A stretch of 64,000 nucleotides of DNA from Reinekea forsetii (lineage in GTDB: Bacteria > Pseudomonadota > Gammaproteobacteria > Pseudomonadales > Natronospirillaceae). The DNA lies in contig NZ_JAHKPH010000011.1 in the NCBI RefSeq assembly GCF_018860385.1, forward strand, positions 410,040 to 474,039, written 5' to 3'. The notes beneath the pieces are model-generated. The model had not been told where the DNA came from, did not search any database, and saw only the letters and a list, made by a program, of their open reading frames with translations. This document shows, in pieces, positions 1-8,999 of this stretch (the first letter of the stretch is position 1; every line of letters starts with the position of its first letter). The position numbers were made by a program, and so were the translations under genes.

Positions 1-85
1 AATTTTGCCTGAAGCTCATGCGTATGCCGCGAAAGTAAATGCTGGCAGTGACACCCTTATGTCATTGGAAGCTGATTTATTTTAA
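1..85 (+). CDS. C-terminal end of an unidentified protein (partial)
   Basis: The window opens inside a reading frame whose last 27 codons end in TAA. The visible tail is Ala/Asp/Glu-rich and ends in Leu-Phe. A strong terminator follows 30 bp later, which supports a real gene end. The fragment is too short to assign a family. Confidence 0.5.
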   Translation, partial: ILPEAHAYAAKVNAGSDTLMSLEADLF

Positions 86-113
86 TCTGAATTGATTCGG
101 TAAAATTGAATGA

Positions 114-146
114 AGGCAGCGACCATTAGGTCTGCTGCCTTTTTTA
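114..146 (+). terminator. Rho-independent terminator
   Basis: An AGGCAGC/GCTGCCT stem is extended inward by GACC/GGTC around a four-base loop and followed by a run of T. It closes the truncated gene at the window start and separates it from the convergent gene to its right. Confidence 0.85.
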
Positions 147-171
147 TGTCTATAAACTAAATGTCTATAAT

Positions 172-444
172 CTAAGCGTTGTAGAGTGTGAATGCGCCAA
201 TGGCAATAAAACCAATGCCGGCAATATAATGTAATACCTTTTCATTGATGTACTCAGATAAAACCGAGCCTGCTAGCACTCCTATGGCGCTGGCAACTAT
301 CAATGCGGCACTGGCCGCTAAAAAAACCGTAGTTTTACTAACCGCTTTATCGGCCGCAAATAGCATGGTGGCTAGTTGGGTTTTATCTCCCAGTTCGGCA
401 ATGAAAACCGATGCAAAGATTGTCAAAAATATTTTGTAGTCCAT
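172..444 (-). CDS. GDT1/TMEM165 (UPF0016) family membrane protein, half-size
   Basis: A 90-residue hydrophobic protein with three predicted membrane segments. Near residue 17 it carries the family signature E-L-G-D-K-T, the acidic motif that binds the transported cation in GDT1/TMEM165 cation/proton exchangers (Mn2+ or Ca2+). Full-length members have two copies of this three-helix unit. Here only one is encoded, so the protein would have to form a homodimer or pair with another half-size partner. It lies 18 bp downstream of a lipoprotein cytochrome c gene and is probably the last gene of the copper operon. Substrate is inferred from the family only. Confidence 0.8.
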   Translation of the reverse strand: MDYKIFLTIFASVFIAELGDKTQLATMLFAADKAVSKTTVFLAASAALIVASAIGVLAGSVLSEYINEKVLHYIAGIGFIAIGAFTLYNA

Positions 445-462
445 ACAAACCCTTGGTAAACG

Positions 463-945
463 TTAATTTTCACGATTCGATTGTTCGCGTCCTAACCACA
501 TACGGTAAATATCATCTGACCAATAATATTGGAAGCTGGCGATAACACTGAGCCTTTGCTCAAAAGACAACACCGATTCCCATGCCGGCATAACACCGCC
601 AACAGGAGCGCCGCCTTTTGCGATAACCTGATCTAACACGGCTAATGGGTGGTGCCAAGCGTGGGCACTGCCATCTAAAGGTGGCGGTGGATAATTACCA
701 TTATCATCAACTTCTTTCCAATTTGGAATAGACTCTGCTTTTACGCCATGACAACTTGCGCAGTTTTCTGCAAACAGCTTGTTACCTTCACGCAGTTGTT
801 GTTCGGTATACCAGCGCTGAGTCACTGGCTTTGGCGTTAGGTCTACACTAATAACACTTGGCGCTGTAGGTGTTTCTTTGTTGCACGCAGCAAGCATCAC
901 CATGGCTAAAAAAAGTATCGAGGCTTGCTTAAGTTTACCGATCAT
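463..945 (-). CDS. Lipoprotein c-type cytochrome
   Basis: A 160-residue protein with a lipoprotein signal peptide (hydrophobic stretch ending in the lipobox L-A-A-C near residue 21), followed by a single haem-binding motif CASCHG near residue 62 and a Pro-rich segment. A conserved Met in the C-terminal part (G-V-M-P) is the likely sixth haem ligand. It should be an outer- or inner-membrane-anchored periplasmic monohaem cytochrome. It starts 4 bp after the CopZ-like gene stops, so it is co-transcribed with the copper ATPase. Its electron partner is not known; a role in periplasmic copper redox or respiration is inference. Confidence 0.82.
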   Translation of the reverse strand: MIGKLKQASILFLAMVMLAACNKETPTAPSVISVDLTPKPVTQRWYTEQQLREGNKLFAENCASCHGVKAESIPNWKEVDDNGNYPPPPLDGSAHAWHHPLAVLDQVIAKGGAPVGGVMPAWESVLSFEQRLSVIASFQYYWSDDIYRMWLGREQSNREN

Positions 946-949
946 TTTG

Positions 950-1156
950 CTAATCCTCTTTACTTTCTAAAACATCGAACCCAGCATCTTCAATCGCGCT
1001 GGTTAATGCATCTAAATCGGTTGAAGCGTCGATACGCGCCCATTGTGTGCTTAAATCGAAACTCGCTGAGTTCACACCCTGGGTATTACCTAATGCCTTT
1101 TCTATTGCGTTAACGCAGCCTTGGCACGTAGCGCCTTCTATTTTTATTGAAATCAT
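950..1156 (-). CDS. copZ: Heavy-metal-associated domain protein, CopZ-like copper chaperone
   Basis: A stand-alone 68-residue HMA domain with the metal-binding motif G-A-T-C-Q-G-C at residues 8-14 and the expected ferredoxin-like beta-alpha-beta pattern. Such proteins carry Cu(I) in the cytoplasm and hand it to P1B-type ATPases. Its ATG overlaps the TGA stop of the copper ATPase gene (ATGA), so translation is probably coupled. The typical glycine-methionine before the first Cys (GMxC) is replaced by Ala-Thr. Confidence 0.85.
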   Translation of the reverse strand: MISIKIEGATCQGCVNAIEKALGNTQGVNSASFDLSTQWARIDASTDLDALTSAIEDAGFDVLESKED

Positions 1157-3531
1157 TTTTTTGGTTCCTGTTGAGTAATGGATTTAGGTGTCCAGCTTAA
1201 AAGTAAAATCGAACTTAACACAACACTGACGCTTGAAAACGCCATCGCAGCGCCTGCAACAATAGGGCTCAGTAAGCCAAAAGCCGCTAGAGGAATGCCG
1301 ATGCAGTTGTATATAAATGCCCAAAATAAGTTCTGTTTAATTTTATTTTGAGTTTTAACGGCAATGTCTATGGCCGCAACAATTAACCCCAGCTTTGGTT
1401 GCATAAGGGTAATGCCAGCCGCATCCATGGCCACATCTGTGCCAGTACCCATAGCAATACTGGCACTGGCCGCAGCTAAGGCAGGAGCGTCGTTTATGCC
1501 ATCGCCGACCATAACCACTTTGCCATGCGATTTGATAAGCTGGTTGATCGATTGTGCTTTGTGTTCTGGCATGAGTTCGCCGATGGCGTTATCAATACCT
1601 AACTGATTTGCTATAGATGTTGCCGCGGCATTGTTATCGCCCGACAGCATCCAAGTTTGAATGCCACGTTGATGCAGTTGATCAATCGTCTGTTTTGCAT
1701 CTTCTCTTGGGCTGTCTTCAATATCAAAGCGCGCAATGAGTTGCTGGTTTTTACTAACCCAAACAACACTGGCGGCCGTGTCTTGAGAGGGTCGGTCTCC
1801 TTCTTTGATATCAACTTGATGTGCCGATAGAAGTTTCTCGTTACCAAAAAGGTATCTATTGTCATTGAAATGTGCGATCACTCCTTGACCAGAAATATTT
1901 TCAAACTCAAAATGATTTGAATGGCTTTCAATGTCAGCAAGATGCTCGGTGATGGCATGCGCCAAAGGGTGCTGGCTGTTTTGCGCAATACTCTTAACGT
2001 AACTCAATTCACTTTCAGCATGAAGCGGTGTGTGTTTGTTAGTTACTTTCGGCTGCCCTTGGGTGAGTGTTCCTGTTTTATCAAACACAATGGCTTTGGT
2101 GTCTGCTAGTAATTGCAGTTGATCAATATCGCGAATTAATACACCCACTCTGGCACCCACGCCACTAGAAGCCATAATTGCGGTGGGCGTTGCTAAACCC
2201 AAAGCACACGGGCAAGCAATAACCAACACAGACACCGCGGCCATGAGAGCAACATCAAAAAAATTAAACCACCATTGGGCGAGCAAAGTTAAAACAGCAA
2301 TGCCAATGACAATAGGTACAAATACGGCGGCTATTTTATCGACCGTTTTTTGAATTTCAGGCTTCTTCATTTGCGCATCGTTAACAAGATCAACAATTTG
2401 CTTTAGCCTAAAATTTTCAGAGGTCGCTTCCAGTTGCACTCGAATACTGCCGTTACCATTTTGCGTACCAGCCAATACGGTATCGCCTTTGGTTTTACTC
2501 ACCGGCACGCTTTCTCCAGTAAGCATAGATTCATCAATAGCCGTCGCACCTTTAACAATAACGCCATCAGCTGGAATGGTTTCCCCTGGCGTCACTTGAA
2601 TTTCATCCTTTACTTTTAAATCGGTAATGGGGGTTTTTACCAACTCGCCATCTTGCCATTTGCTGGCATTAGAGGGCTGCAATTGCATCAACTTACGAAT
2701 GGCATTGCCGGTTATATATTTAGCGCGTTCTTCAAGCCACTTGCCGACCACGACTAAAGTAATGACGACGGCCGCGGCTTCGAAGTAGAGATGCATAGAG
2801 GGCGTAAAAAGCCACAAGTAGAGACTGTAGAAAAACGCGGTGGTTGTGCCTAATGCAACCAATACGTCCATGTTGGCACTGCCATTTTTTAGCGAGTGAT
2901 AGGCACCCACATAGAAGCGCCGTCCAATAATAAATTGAACTGGGAGCGTCAGTAAAAATTGCACTAAAGCGGGCAGCATCCAGCCAAGCCCGGCAAGCTC
3001 ACCGATCATTGCAATGACCATGGGCAATGATAAAGCCGCACCAATAATCGCCTCACGTGCTAAAGGTTTCGCTCTAGAAGACTGGGTGGCTGTTTGCTCT
3101 TGATTATCTTCAACGACGGGGTAATTAATTTGAGCTAATTTAGCCACAACGTCGCTTTTTTGAATGAGACCATTCACCCAAGTGACCTTTAATGCCGAGG
3201 TGGCTAAATTTGCGTTTGCGCTAAGCACGCCAGGAAGTTTTAGTAAGACTTTTTCAATACGTGCCGTACAGCTAGCACAGGTGACGTTTTGAACCGTAAA
3301 GGTGGCCGACATTGTCTCGGTGTCGAACCCTGAAGCTTTCACCCAGTCGGCTAGGTTTACCGCATCCGCTTTATCTTTTAAGCGAATATTCGCATTGGCA
3401 AGCGCTAGATTTACACTGACCGACTCAACAGCATCGCGCTTAGTTAAACTGCGCTCCAGCCTCGAAACACAACTGGCGCAAGTAAGCCCAGTAATAGGGA
3501 TGATAAATCGATTATTTTGATGGTCAGACAT
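1153..3531 (-). CDS. copA: Copper-exporting P1B-type ATPase
   Basis: A heavy-metal P-type ATPase that exports Cu(I) from the cytoplasm using ATP. Two N-terminal HMA domains each carry CASC (Cys 18/21 and 85/88), followed by membrane helices, the actuator motif TGES, the transport-site motif CPC (about 440-442), the phosphorylation loop DKTGT (Asp about 484) and the hinge motif GDGINDAPAL. An upstream in-frame ATG at 3549 would add six residues. The ATG at 3531 is preferred because a GAGG ribosome-binding site lies just before it, giving 792 residues. First gene of a leftward operon with the CopZ-like chaperone, a cytochrome c and a GDT1-like gene, and preceded by a MerR/CueR-type promoter. 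Confidence 0.95.
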   Translation of the reverse strand: MSDHQNNRFIIPITGLTCASCVSRLERSLTKRDAVESVSVNLALANANIRLKDKADAVNLADWVKASGFDTETMSATFTVQNVTCASCTARIEKVLLKLPGVLSANANLATSALKVTWVNGLIQKSDVVAKLAQINYPVVEDNQEQTATQSSRAKPLAREAIIGAALSLPMVIAMIGELAGLGWMLPALVQFLLTLPVQFIIGRRFYVGAYHSLKNGSANMDVLVALGTTTAFFYSLYLWLFTPSMHLYFEAAAVVITLVVVGKWLEERAKYITGNAIRKLMQLQPSNASKWQDGELVKTPITDLKVKDEIQVTPGETIPADGVIVKGATAIDESMLTGESVPVSKTKGDTVLAGTQNGNGSIRVQLEATSENFRLKQIVDLVNDAQMKKPEIQKTVDKIAAVFVPIVIGIAVLTLLAQWWFNFFDVALMAAVSVLVIACPCALGLATPTAIMASSGVGARVGVLIRDIDQLQLLADTKAIVFDKTGTLTQGQPKVTNKHTPLHAESELSYVKSIAQNSQHPLAHAITEHLADIESHSNHFEFENISGQGVIAHFNDNRYLFGNEKLLSAHQVDIKEGDRPSQDTAASVVWVSKNQQLIARFDIEDSPREDAKQTIDQLHQRGIQTWMLSGDNNAAATSIANQLGIDNAIGELMPEHKAQSINQLIKSHGKVVMVGDGINDAPALAAASASIAMGTGTDVAMDAAGITLMQPKLGLIVAAIDIAVKTQNKIKQNLFWAFIYNCIGIPLAAFGLLSPIVAGAAMAFSSVSVVLSSILLLSWTPKSITQQEPKK

Positions 3532-3566
3532 AAAGACCTCGACATTCATAATTAGGAGTTAGGCAA

Positions 3567-3597
3567 ATTATGAAGCTTAGAGCAACTTTAAGGTCAA
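3567..3597 (-). promoter_or_regulatory. MerR/CueR-type promoter of the copper operon
   Basis: Read on the minus strand, a -35 element TTGACC and a -10 element CATAAT are separated by 19 bp, the long spacer typical of promoters activated by MerR-family regulators. The spacer contains an imperfect dyad (CTTA...TAAG around TTGC) resembling CueR operators. It lies directly upstream of the copper ATPase. No cueR gene is present in the window, so the regulator would be encoded elsewhere. Confidence 0.72.
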
Positions 3598-3625
3598 CCA
3601 AATTTTCTAAAATGTGTAAATAAGA

Positions 3626-5047
3626 TTAGCTACTGCAGCTTAAGCTTATGTGTTGATCGCTGTTTTGGGGCTTTTTCTGCCATTGAGACCATTGCGGCTG
3701 CTCTTCAAATGGCGACATCAATGCAGCACTGAAAGATTCGAACGGTTTAAAATCGCCTTGATAGGCTGCATCGATGACTAGTTGAAGCAGCTCAGTACGG
3801 GCAACGGTGGCAGGGTTTGCTTGTTGCATTTGCGCCAAACGGATAGCGGAATCTTGCTCTAAATAGGGCTGAACACCTTTATTCCAAGCTAAAAAAGCAT
3901 CACGGTCAGTAAATTCATCGACCAGTGTTTTCCAATTGTTTAAATCGAGTTTACTTAGTTGCCGGAAATACCAGTGATAATCTAGGTGATTATTGGCTAG
4001 TAGCTCTACCCACTGAGCGCAGAGCGCAGGCGGAATGGGTTGCTGCAAGTTGCCGCCTAAGCGACGATTTAAGAGCTGGTAATACTGTTCATCACATTTG
4101 GGTGCAAACAAGGCCAATGCTCTTTTTAACGACTCTTCAGGGATAATTATACTGAGTGCTTGGGCTAGCTTTTGTAAGTTCCACATGGCAACAGACGGCT
4201 GTTGATTAAACGCATAACGCCCGGTTTGATCGGTGTGATTAAAAACAGCGTTCATTTTCGTCGTGTCTAAAAACGCAAAAGGACCATAATCAAAGGTCTC
4301 GCCTAAAATACTCATATTGTCTGTGTTCATGACTCCATGAACAAATCCGAATGCCATCCAATGGGCAATCATTTTGGCAGTACGTTTTACGATGAGTTCA
4401 AACCAGGCTGCATACGGTAATTCTTGCTGCAAAGCCTCTGGGTAATGATGTTCGATAACAAAATCGGTTAAGTGCTTTAAAGCCTTCTCATCGCGTTGAT
4501 ATGCTAACCATTCGAAATGGCCAAATCTAACGTGGCTTTGAGTGACCCTTAGTAAAGTGGCCCCTGGCTCAATGGTTTCTCGAGCCACTTGCTCATTAGA
4601 GCCTATCAGTGCTAACGCACGAGTTGATGGGATACCTAAGGCGTTTAACGCTTCGCTGCCTAAGTATTCACGAATGGAAGATCGTAATACGGCCCGGCCA
4701 TCGCCAAAGCGGCTATAAGGGGTTTTACCTGCGCCTTTTAGGTGAAACTCCCACAATTGTTGGCTGTCATCTTGCCATTCACCCAGCAATAAGCCTCGAC
4801 CGTCACCTAAATCGGGGTTCCAACCACCAAATTGATGTCCTGCATACTTCTGTGCAATGGGGTGGGTGTCTTTAAAGATGGCTTGGCCTGAAAATACAGC
4901 TAAGAGTTCAGAAGAAGCCCTATGGGGTAAGTTTATTTGCTCAGCTAAAGCTTCATTAAATGCAACCCAATAAGGGGAGGACACTTGAGTTGGCACTACT
5001 TTGCTAAAGGGTGCGGCATTTGAGTCAATATAGCGCTGCTTTAGCAA
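3626..5047 (-). CDS. selO: Protein adenylyltransferase SelO (YdiU/UPF0061)
   Basis: A 473-residue member of the SelO pseudokinase family, which transfers AMP from ATP to Ser, Thr or Tyr of target proteins and is linked to oxidative stress. Recognisable features include the N-terminal Y-A-G-H-Q-F-G block, the G-D-G-R-A block with nearby Arg/Lys nucleotide contacts, and the H-G-V-M-N-T-D-N-M segment that supplies metal-binding Asn and Asp. Length matches the bacterial family. It starts 9 bp after the stop of the cyclic-nucleotide-binding gene and is probably in one leftward operon with it. The selenocysteine of eukaryotic SelO is not expected here and is not seen. Confidence 0.93.
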   Translation of the reverse strand: MLKQRYIDSNAAPFSKVVPTQVSSPYWVAFNEALAEQINLPHRASSELLAVFSGQAIFKDTHPIAQKYAGHQFGGWNPDLGDGRGLLLGEWQDDSQQLWEFHLKGAGKTPYSRFGDGRAVLRSSIREYLGSEALNALGIPSTRALALIGSNEQVARETIEPGATLLRVTQSHVRFGHFEWLAYQRDEKALKHLTDFVIEHHYPEALQQELPYAAWFELIVKRTAKMIAHWMAFGFVHGVMNTDNMSILGETFDYGPFAFLDTTKMNAVFNHTDQTGRYAFNQQPSVAMWNLQKLAQALSIIIPEESLKRALALFAPKCDEQYYQLLNRRLGGNLQQPIPPALCAQWVELLANNHLDYHWYFRQLSKLDLNNWKTLVDEFTDRDAFLAWNKGVQPYLEQDSAIRLAQMQQANPATVARTELLQLVIDAAYQGDFKPFESFSAALMSPFEEQPQWSQWQKKPQNSDQHISLSCSS

Positions 5048-5056
5048 AGGGTGCTC

Positions 5057-5827
5057 CTATTGAATTTTACTGTTCAACGCTTTGATTTGTCGCGCCATAT
5101 TCTCGATTAACGTCATGGTGGTTTGCGGATGCGATTTAATCAATGTGACAAACTCTTCTTGCGGTACAGCCAGTATAGCGCATGGCTCTGCGGCCTTTAC
5201 CGTTGCAGAGCGGGTCTCGCCCGTAAATACGGCCATCGCGCCAAAAATTTCATCGGTGAGTACTTCACCTACTTTAACATCATCAACAAAGACCTCGGCT
5301 TTACCTTGTAAAATGGTAAAGACCTCATGCGCTTCATCGCCTTGTTTAATAATAGTTTGGCCCGGCTCAAAATTTAAGAAGCCCGTGCTTGGTTCGACTT
5401 TAGTGGTGTGGTTGCGACCATAGGCATCTTGGTACAGCGAAACCAGTGTTAAAAGATAGCTGTTCCAAATGGCTTGTCTTTCTTTGGTTTCGTTGACGAA
5501 TTTCAACAAAGTGTCGGCCGAATATGGCTTAACTTGCGTATTGTCTTCTACCGCGATGCGTAATGATGGCAATTGGTAGCATTCGGTTAAACCAATTATG
5601 TCGCCTTTTTCGTAGTACATGCACAGCTGGTCGTTGTGATACCCAGATAAGTTACCATGCTGTACAATGAACAGACTTTCGGTTGACTCTAACTCGTAAA
5701 GATCGGTTGATGCATTTAAAGAAATAGTCGGAACATCTGGTAGCTCTTCAAATAGTTTGTGAGCTAACTTCTTTAATCGATCCGTGAGTTGGTCAACGTA
5801 TGCGGGGCGTTCGCCGAGCAATAACAT
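5057..5827 (-). CDS. Cyclic nucleotide-binding domain protein
   Basis: A 256-residue soluble protein. The C-terminal third is a clear cNMP-binding fold (F-E-P-G-Q-T-I-I-K-Q-G-D-E-A pattern, then G-E-T-R-S-A-T at the phosphate-binding cassette position). The N-terminal half looks like a second, degenerate cNMP-like barrel. No DNA-binding helix-turn-helix or enzymatic domain is visible, so it is not a CRP/FNR regulator. It probably senses or scaffolds; the ligand is unknown. Divergent from polB with a 42 bp gap, and upstream of selO in the same direction. Confidence 0.8.
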   Translation of the reverse strand: MLLLGERPAYVDQLTDRLKKLAHKLFEELPDVPTISLNASTDLYELESTESLFIVQHGNLSGYHNDQLCMYYEKGDIIGLTECYQLPSLRIAVEDNTQVKPYSADTLLKFVNETKERQAIWNSYLLTLVSLYQDAYGRNHTTKVEPSTGFLNFEPGQTIIKQGDEAHEVFTILQGKAEVFVDDVKVGEVLTDEIFGAMAVFTGETRSATVKAAEPCAILAVPQEEFVTLIKSHPQTTMTLIENMARQIKALNSKIQ

Positions 5828-5869
5828 AGTCTATTCCTGTACTTATTTTTCGGCCAGTATAGCAAGCTC

Positions 5870-8254
5870 ATGGAAGTTGCGTATAGACTGAATCTTAATT
5901 TCAGGAACCTAAATCAACCTTTTGGCTTTTTCACAGTGAGCAATTCCCAAGCAGAATTTATTTTAAGTCGCCATTGGTCGGAAAACGAACATGGTATAGA
6001 GCTGCGTTACTGGCTTGTGTCGGGTGATGGCGTGCGTTGCTGGCAACTCGAACAGCAAGAATCTACCTGTTTTATTGCTCAACATCAGCTAAAAAAATGG
6101 CAAACAGTTTGGGCCAAATGGGGGCAAAAAGTTCGCGTGGGCCAGCAAAGCTTTAAAACCTTTAGTGGCTTGCTTGCCATTGCCGTATACAGCAAAAGCT
6201 TTTCGCAGCAGCGGCGTTGGGTGAGACAAGGGCGAGACATTGGGTTGTTAGTTTGGGAAGACGATGTTAATCCGGCGGATCGTTTTTTAATGGAGCGGTT
6301 TTTATTTGGTGGGGTTCGTTTTCAAGATTCGAAGGCTAAACCTGCTCATGCTAGCCCAAGCCTTAAGGTGTTATCCATCGATATTGAAACTTCGTGGTAC
6401 ACACCTGGGCAGACACCTAATTTATACAGCATTGCTTTGGCCACCACAGATAACCAGCAGGCTGTATTCATCGTTGGCGAGCCTAAAAAGATTGGAAATC
6501 AAGACCTAAATGTTTCTTGGTGTCAGAGCGTTAGCGAGTGCTTACTCCGCTGCATTGAAATGATTCAGTTGTGGGACCCAGATTGTATTGTCGGGTGGAA
6601 TGTTGTTGATTTTGATCTGCGAATTTTGCAGCAACATTGCGATCAGCAAGGCATAGAGTTTCAGATTGGTCGAGATAAAAGTGCCCCCCGATGGCGAACT
6701 CGCTCAGATAACCCGAATCGGCATTACATCGATGTTGAAGGTCGGCAGATTGTTGATGGTCCCGGTGCTTTTCGATCAGCCGCTTGGGCGTTTGAGAGCT
6801 ATTCATTAGAAACTGTGTCTCAATCGTTATTAAACCGAGGCAAGCAAATAGCCCATACCGACGATAAAGTCGATGAGATCGAGCGTATGTATCGCGAAGA
6901 TACGGAGGCCTTTGCTCGATACAATCTTGAAGACGCAGTCTTGGTTATTGAATTATTCCATAAAGCAGGGCTGTGGCATTTTTTGATTGAACGAGCACAC
7001 TTAACCGGCCTCTCAATGGATAGAGCCGGTGGGTCTTCAGCAGCATTTAACACCGTCTACATGCCACGCTTGCATCGACAAGGTTACATTGCACCTAGTA
7101 TCGGCGACCAAACTTTACAACTGGATAGCCCCGGTGGTTTTGTAATGGACAGTCAGCCGGGCTTGTACCAAAACGTACTGGTGCTAGATTTTAAAAGCTT
7201 GTACCCATCCATTATTCGTACGTTTTTGATAGACCCTTTGGGGTTACAAATAGGCTTAAGCTCACCAGAATCGGAGACCGTTGAAGGCTTTATTTCAGCA
7301 AAGTTCCATCGAGAAAACCATATTTTACCTGCACTCATCGATCAACTTTGGCAAGCGCGAGACGTTGCAAAGCAAGATAATAACCAACCCATGTCACAAG
7401 CCATTAAAATTATCATGAACTCTTTTTATGGTGTCTTAGGCAGCCAGTTGTGTCGCTTTTTTGATCCCCGTTTAGCAAGCTCCATTACCATGAGGGGGCA
7501 CCAAATTCTTCAAGAAAGTAGGCAGTTTATTGAGCAGCAAGGTTACAAAGTTATTTACGGCGATACCGATTCAATTTTTGTCCATGCAAACCAAACCGAT
7601 AAGCCAGAGCAACTGGGGACATCGCTTGCGCAACAACTCAATCTTTGGTGGCAACAGCGCTTAGAAGAAGAGTTTAACTTGCCGTGCCATTTAGAAATGG
7701 AATTTGAAACGCACTACCGTGAATTCATTATGCCGACGATCAGAGGGACTGAAACGGGATCTAAAAAACGCTACGCGGGGATTCAGGTATCGAATGGTGA
7801 AGAAAAACTGGTGTTCAAAGGGTTGGAAGCTGTCCGCAGTGATTGGACAAAAATGGCAAAGAATTTTCAAATTGAGCTTTATCGGCGAGTCTTTGCGAAA
7901 GAAGACCATCGTCAATGGGTTATCGAAACGGTATCTGCGTTAAAAACTGGCCAGCTCGATGATCAGTTGGTTTATAGGAGGCGCTTGCGCCGTTCCGTTG
8001 AGGAGTATCAAAAACAGCGCCCTCCTCATGTACAAGCTGCGGCCTTAAAACAACAATTGAACCCAAAGTGGCGAGGCCGCACCATCGATTACGTAAAAAC
8101 TGTGAATGGCTGGCAGCCTAAGCCGTATGTTACTGCCGCTTTAGATTATGATCATTACATTGAAAAACAAATAGAGCCTATTGCTGACGCTATTCTTCAT
8201 TTTTTAGGGGAGTCTTTTAAGGCGTTAATCGATGAGCAGCTCTCGTTGTTTTGA
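5870..8254 (+). CDS. polB: DNA polymerase II (family B)
   Basis: A 794-residue family B DNA polymerase used in replication restart and translesion synthesis. The 3'-5' exonuclease motif DIETS, polymerase motif A (D-F-K-S-L-Y-P-S-I-I), motif B region (K-I-I-M-N-S-F-Y-G) and motif C (Y-G-D-T-D-S) are all intact, as is KKRYAG near the C-terminal part. Homology to E. coli Pol II begins about 25 residues after the first ATG; a GTG at 5936 would give the conventional N-terminus, so the start is uncertain. Neither start has a strong ribosome-binding site. No LexA box was recognised upstream. Confidence 0.93.
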   Translation: MEVAYRLNLNFRNLNQPFGFFTVSNSQAEFILSRHWSENEHGIELRYWLVSGDGVRCWQLEQQESTCFIAQHQLKKWQTVWAKWGQKVRVGQQSFKTFSGLLAIAVYSKSFSQQRRWVRQGRDIGLLVWEDDVNPADRFLMERFLFGGVRFQDSKAKPAHASPSLKVLSIDIETSWYTPGQTPNLYSIALATTDNQQAVFIVGEPKKIGNQDLNVSWCQSVSECLLRCIEMIQLWDPDCIVGWNVVDFDLRILQQHCDQQGIEFQIGRDKSAPRWRTRSDNPNRHYIDVEGRQIVDGPGAFRSAAWAFESYSLETVSQSLLNRGKQIAHTDDKVDEIERMYREDTEAFARYNLEDAVLVIELFHKAGLWHFLIERAHLTGLSMDRAGGSSAAFNTVYMPRLHRQGYIAPSIGDQTLQLDSPGGFVMDSQPGLYQNVLVLDFKSLYPSIIRTFLIDPLGLQIGLSSPESETVEGFISAKFHRENHILPALIDQLWQARDVAKQDNNQPMSQAIKIIMNSFYGVLGSQLCRFFDPRLASSITMRGHQILQESRQFIEQQGYKVIYGDTDSIFVHANQTDKPEQLGTSLAQQLNLWWQQRLEEEFNLPCHLEMEFETHYREFIMPTIRGTETGSKKRYAGIQVSNGEEKLVFKGLEAVRSDWTKMAKNFQIELYRRVFAKEDHRQWVIETVSALKTGQLDDQLVYRRRLRRSVEEYQKQRPPHVQAAALKQQLNPKWRGRTIDYVKTVNGWQPKPYVTAALDYDHYIEKQIEPIADAILHFLGESFKALIDEQLSLF

Positions 8255-8268
8255 GGCTGCTCTTTTTT
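8234..8268 (+). terminator. Rho-independent terminator overlapping the polB 3' end
   Basis: GAGCAGC pairs with GCTGCTC across the polB stop codon and is followed by six T. The left arm lies within the last polB codons. Confidence 0.8.
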
Positions 8269-8274
8269 AGATAA

Positions 8275-8772
8275 TTATATTTTACCGACGGTAAAGCGTT
8301 CTTGCCCGGCGATAAATTCCATGTTGGCACCGTCGAAATCGACAATGGTGTAAATCAACTGAACAGGTTCAACTGAGCGAGATATTTTTCCGGCAGATGA
8401 GATTTCTTGTGTAAATTCAGTGATTACAGTTAGGGTCGTGTCTTCGAGTGTCCATACACCTTGATAGTTGTATACCGACTGGTCTGAACGAGTTTGCGTG
8501 AAAACGATATTACCTGCACTGCGCATACTCATTTTAACTTCACCGCCTTTATCGCCGGCGCCAAACCATTCTCCAGTTAATGCATCGGATTCAACTTCAA
8601 CAGCGGCCTTTTTCTTACCTTGAATGGCAATTTCAGTGACTTCGGCCTCGGCAGGTGGGCGATCGCCATAAACCGTATTGCCATTTTCATCCTGCCAGGT
8701 GTAAATTTTTCCGGCTGCAAAGGTCATAAACGGTAGGCAAGCCAATAATATCAGGCTGAACAGTCGAATCAT
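8275..8772 (-). CDS. DUF4124 domain-containing exported protein
   Basis: A 165-residue protein with a cleavable Sec signal peptide (cleavage likely after T-F-A-A near residue 20). The DUF4124 signature follows (I-Y-T-W-Q-D-E-N-G-N-T-V-Y-G-D-R-P-P). The C-terminal hundred residues form a beta-rich region that may be a lipocalin-like or immunoglobulin-like domain. The family is common in gammaproteobacteria and has no settled function. Convergent with polB. Confidence 0.8.
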   Translation of the reverse strand: MIRLFSLILLACLPFMTFAAGKIYTWQDENGNTVYGDRPPAEAEVTEIAIQGKKKAAVEVESDALTGEWFGAGDKGGEVKMSMRSAGNIVFTQTRSDQSVYNYQGVWTLEDTTLTVITEFTQEISSAGKISRSVEPVQLIYTIVDFDGANMEFIAGQERFTVGKI

Positions 8773-8999
8773 GGAAAGGTCCCTTTGTATCTAATTGTTA
8801 GTCAGTGCTTCTAGTTTAACCTTCTATTATAGTGAAAGGGAAACCCTAAAGTGGGGCAAGTTCACGATTTTCAGCGATTTTTTGATCAAAATTAAACCTT
8901 GCAGCCCGCTAAGACCCTCTAACATTAAAGGGTATGGCTAAAATAAGGTGCCCGAATGATAAATGGTTCAAAGACAACGGCGCACACTGTCTTTATACT

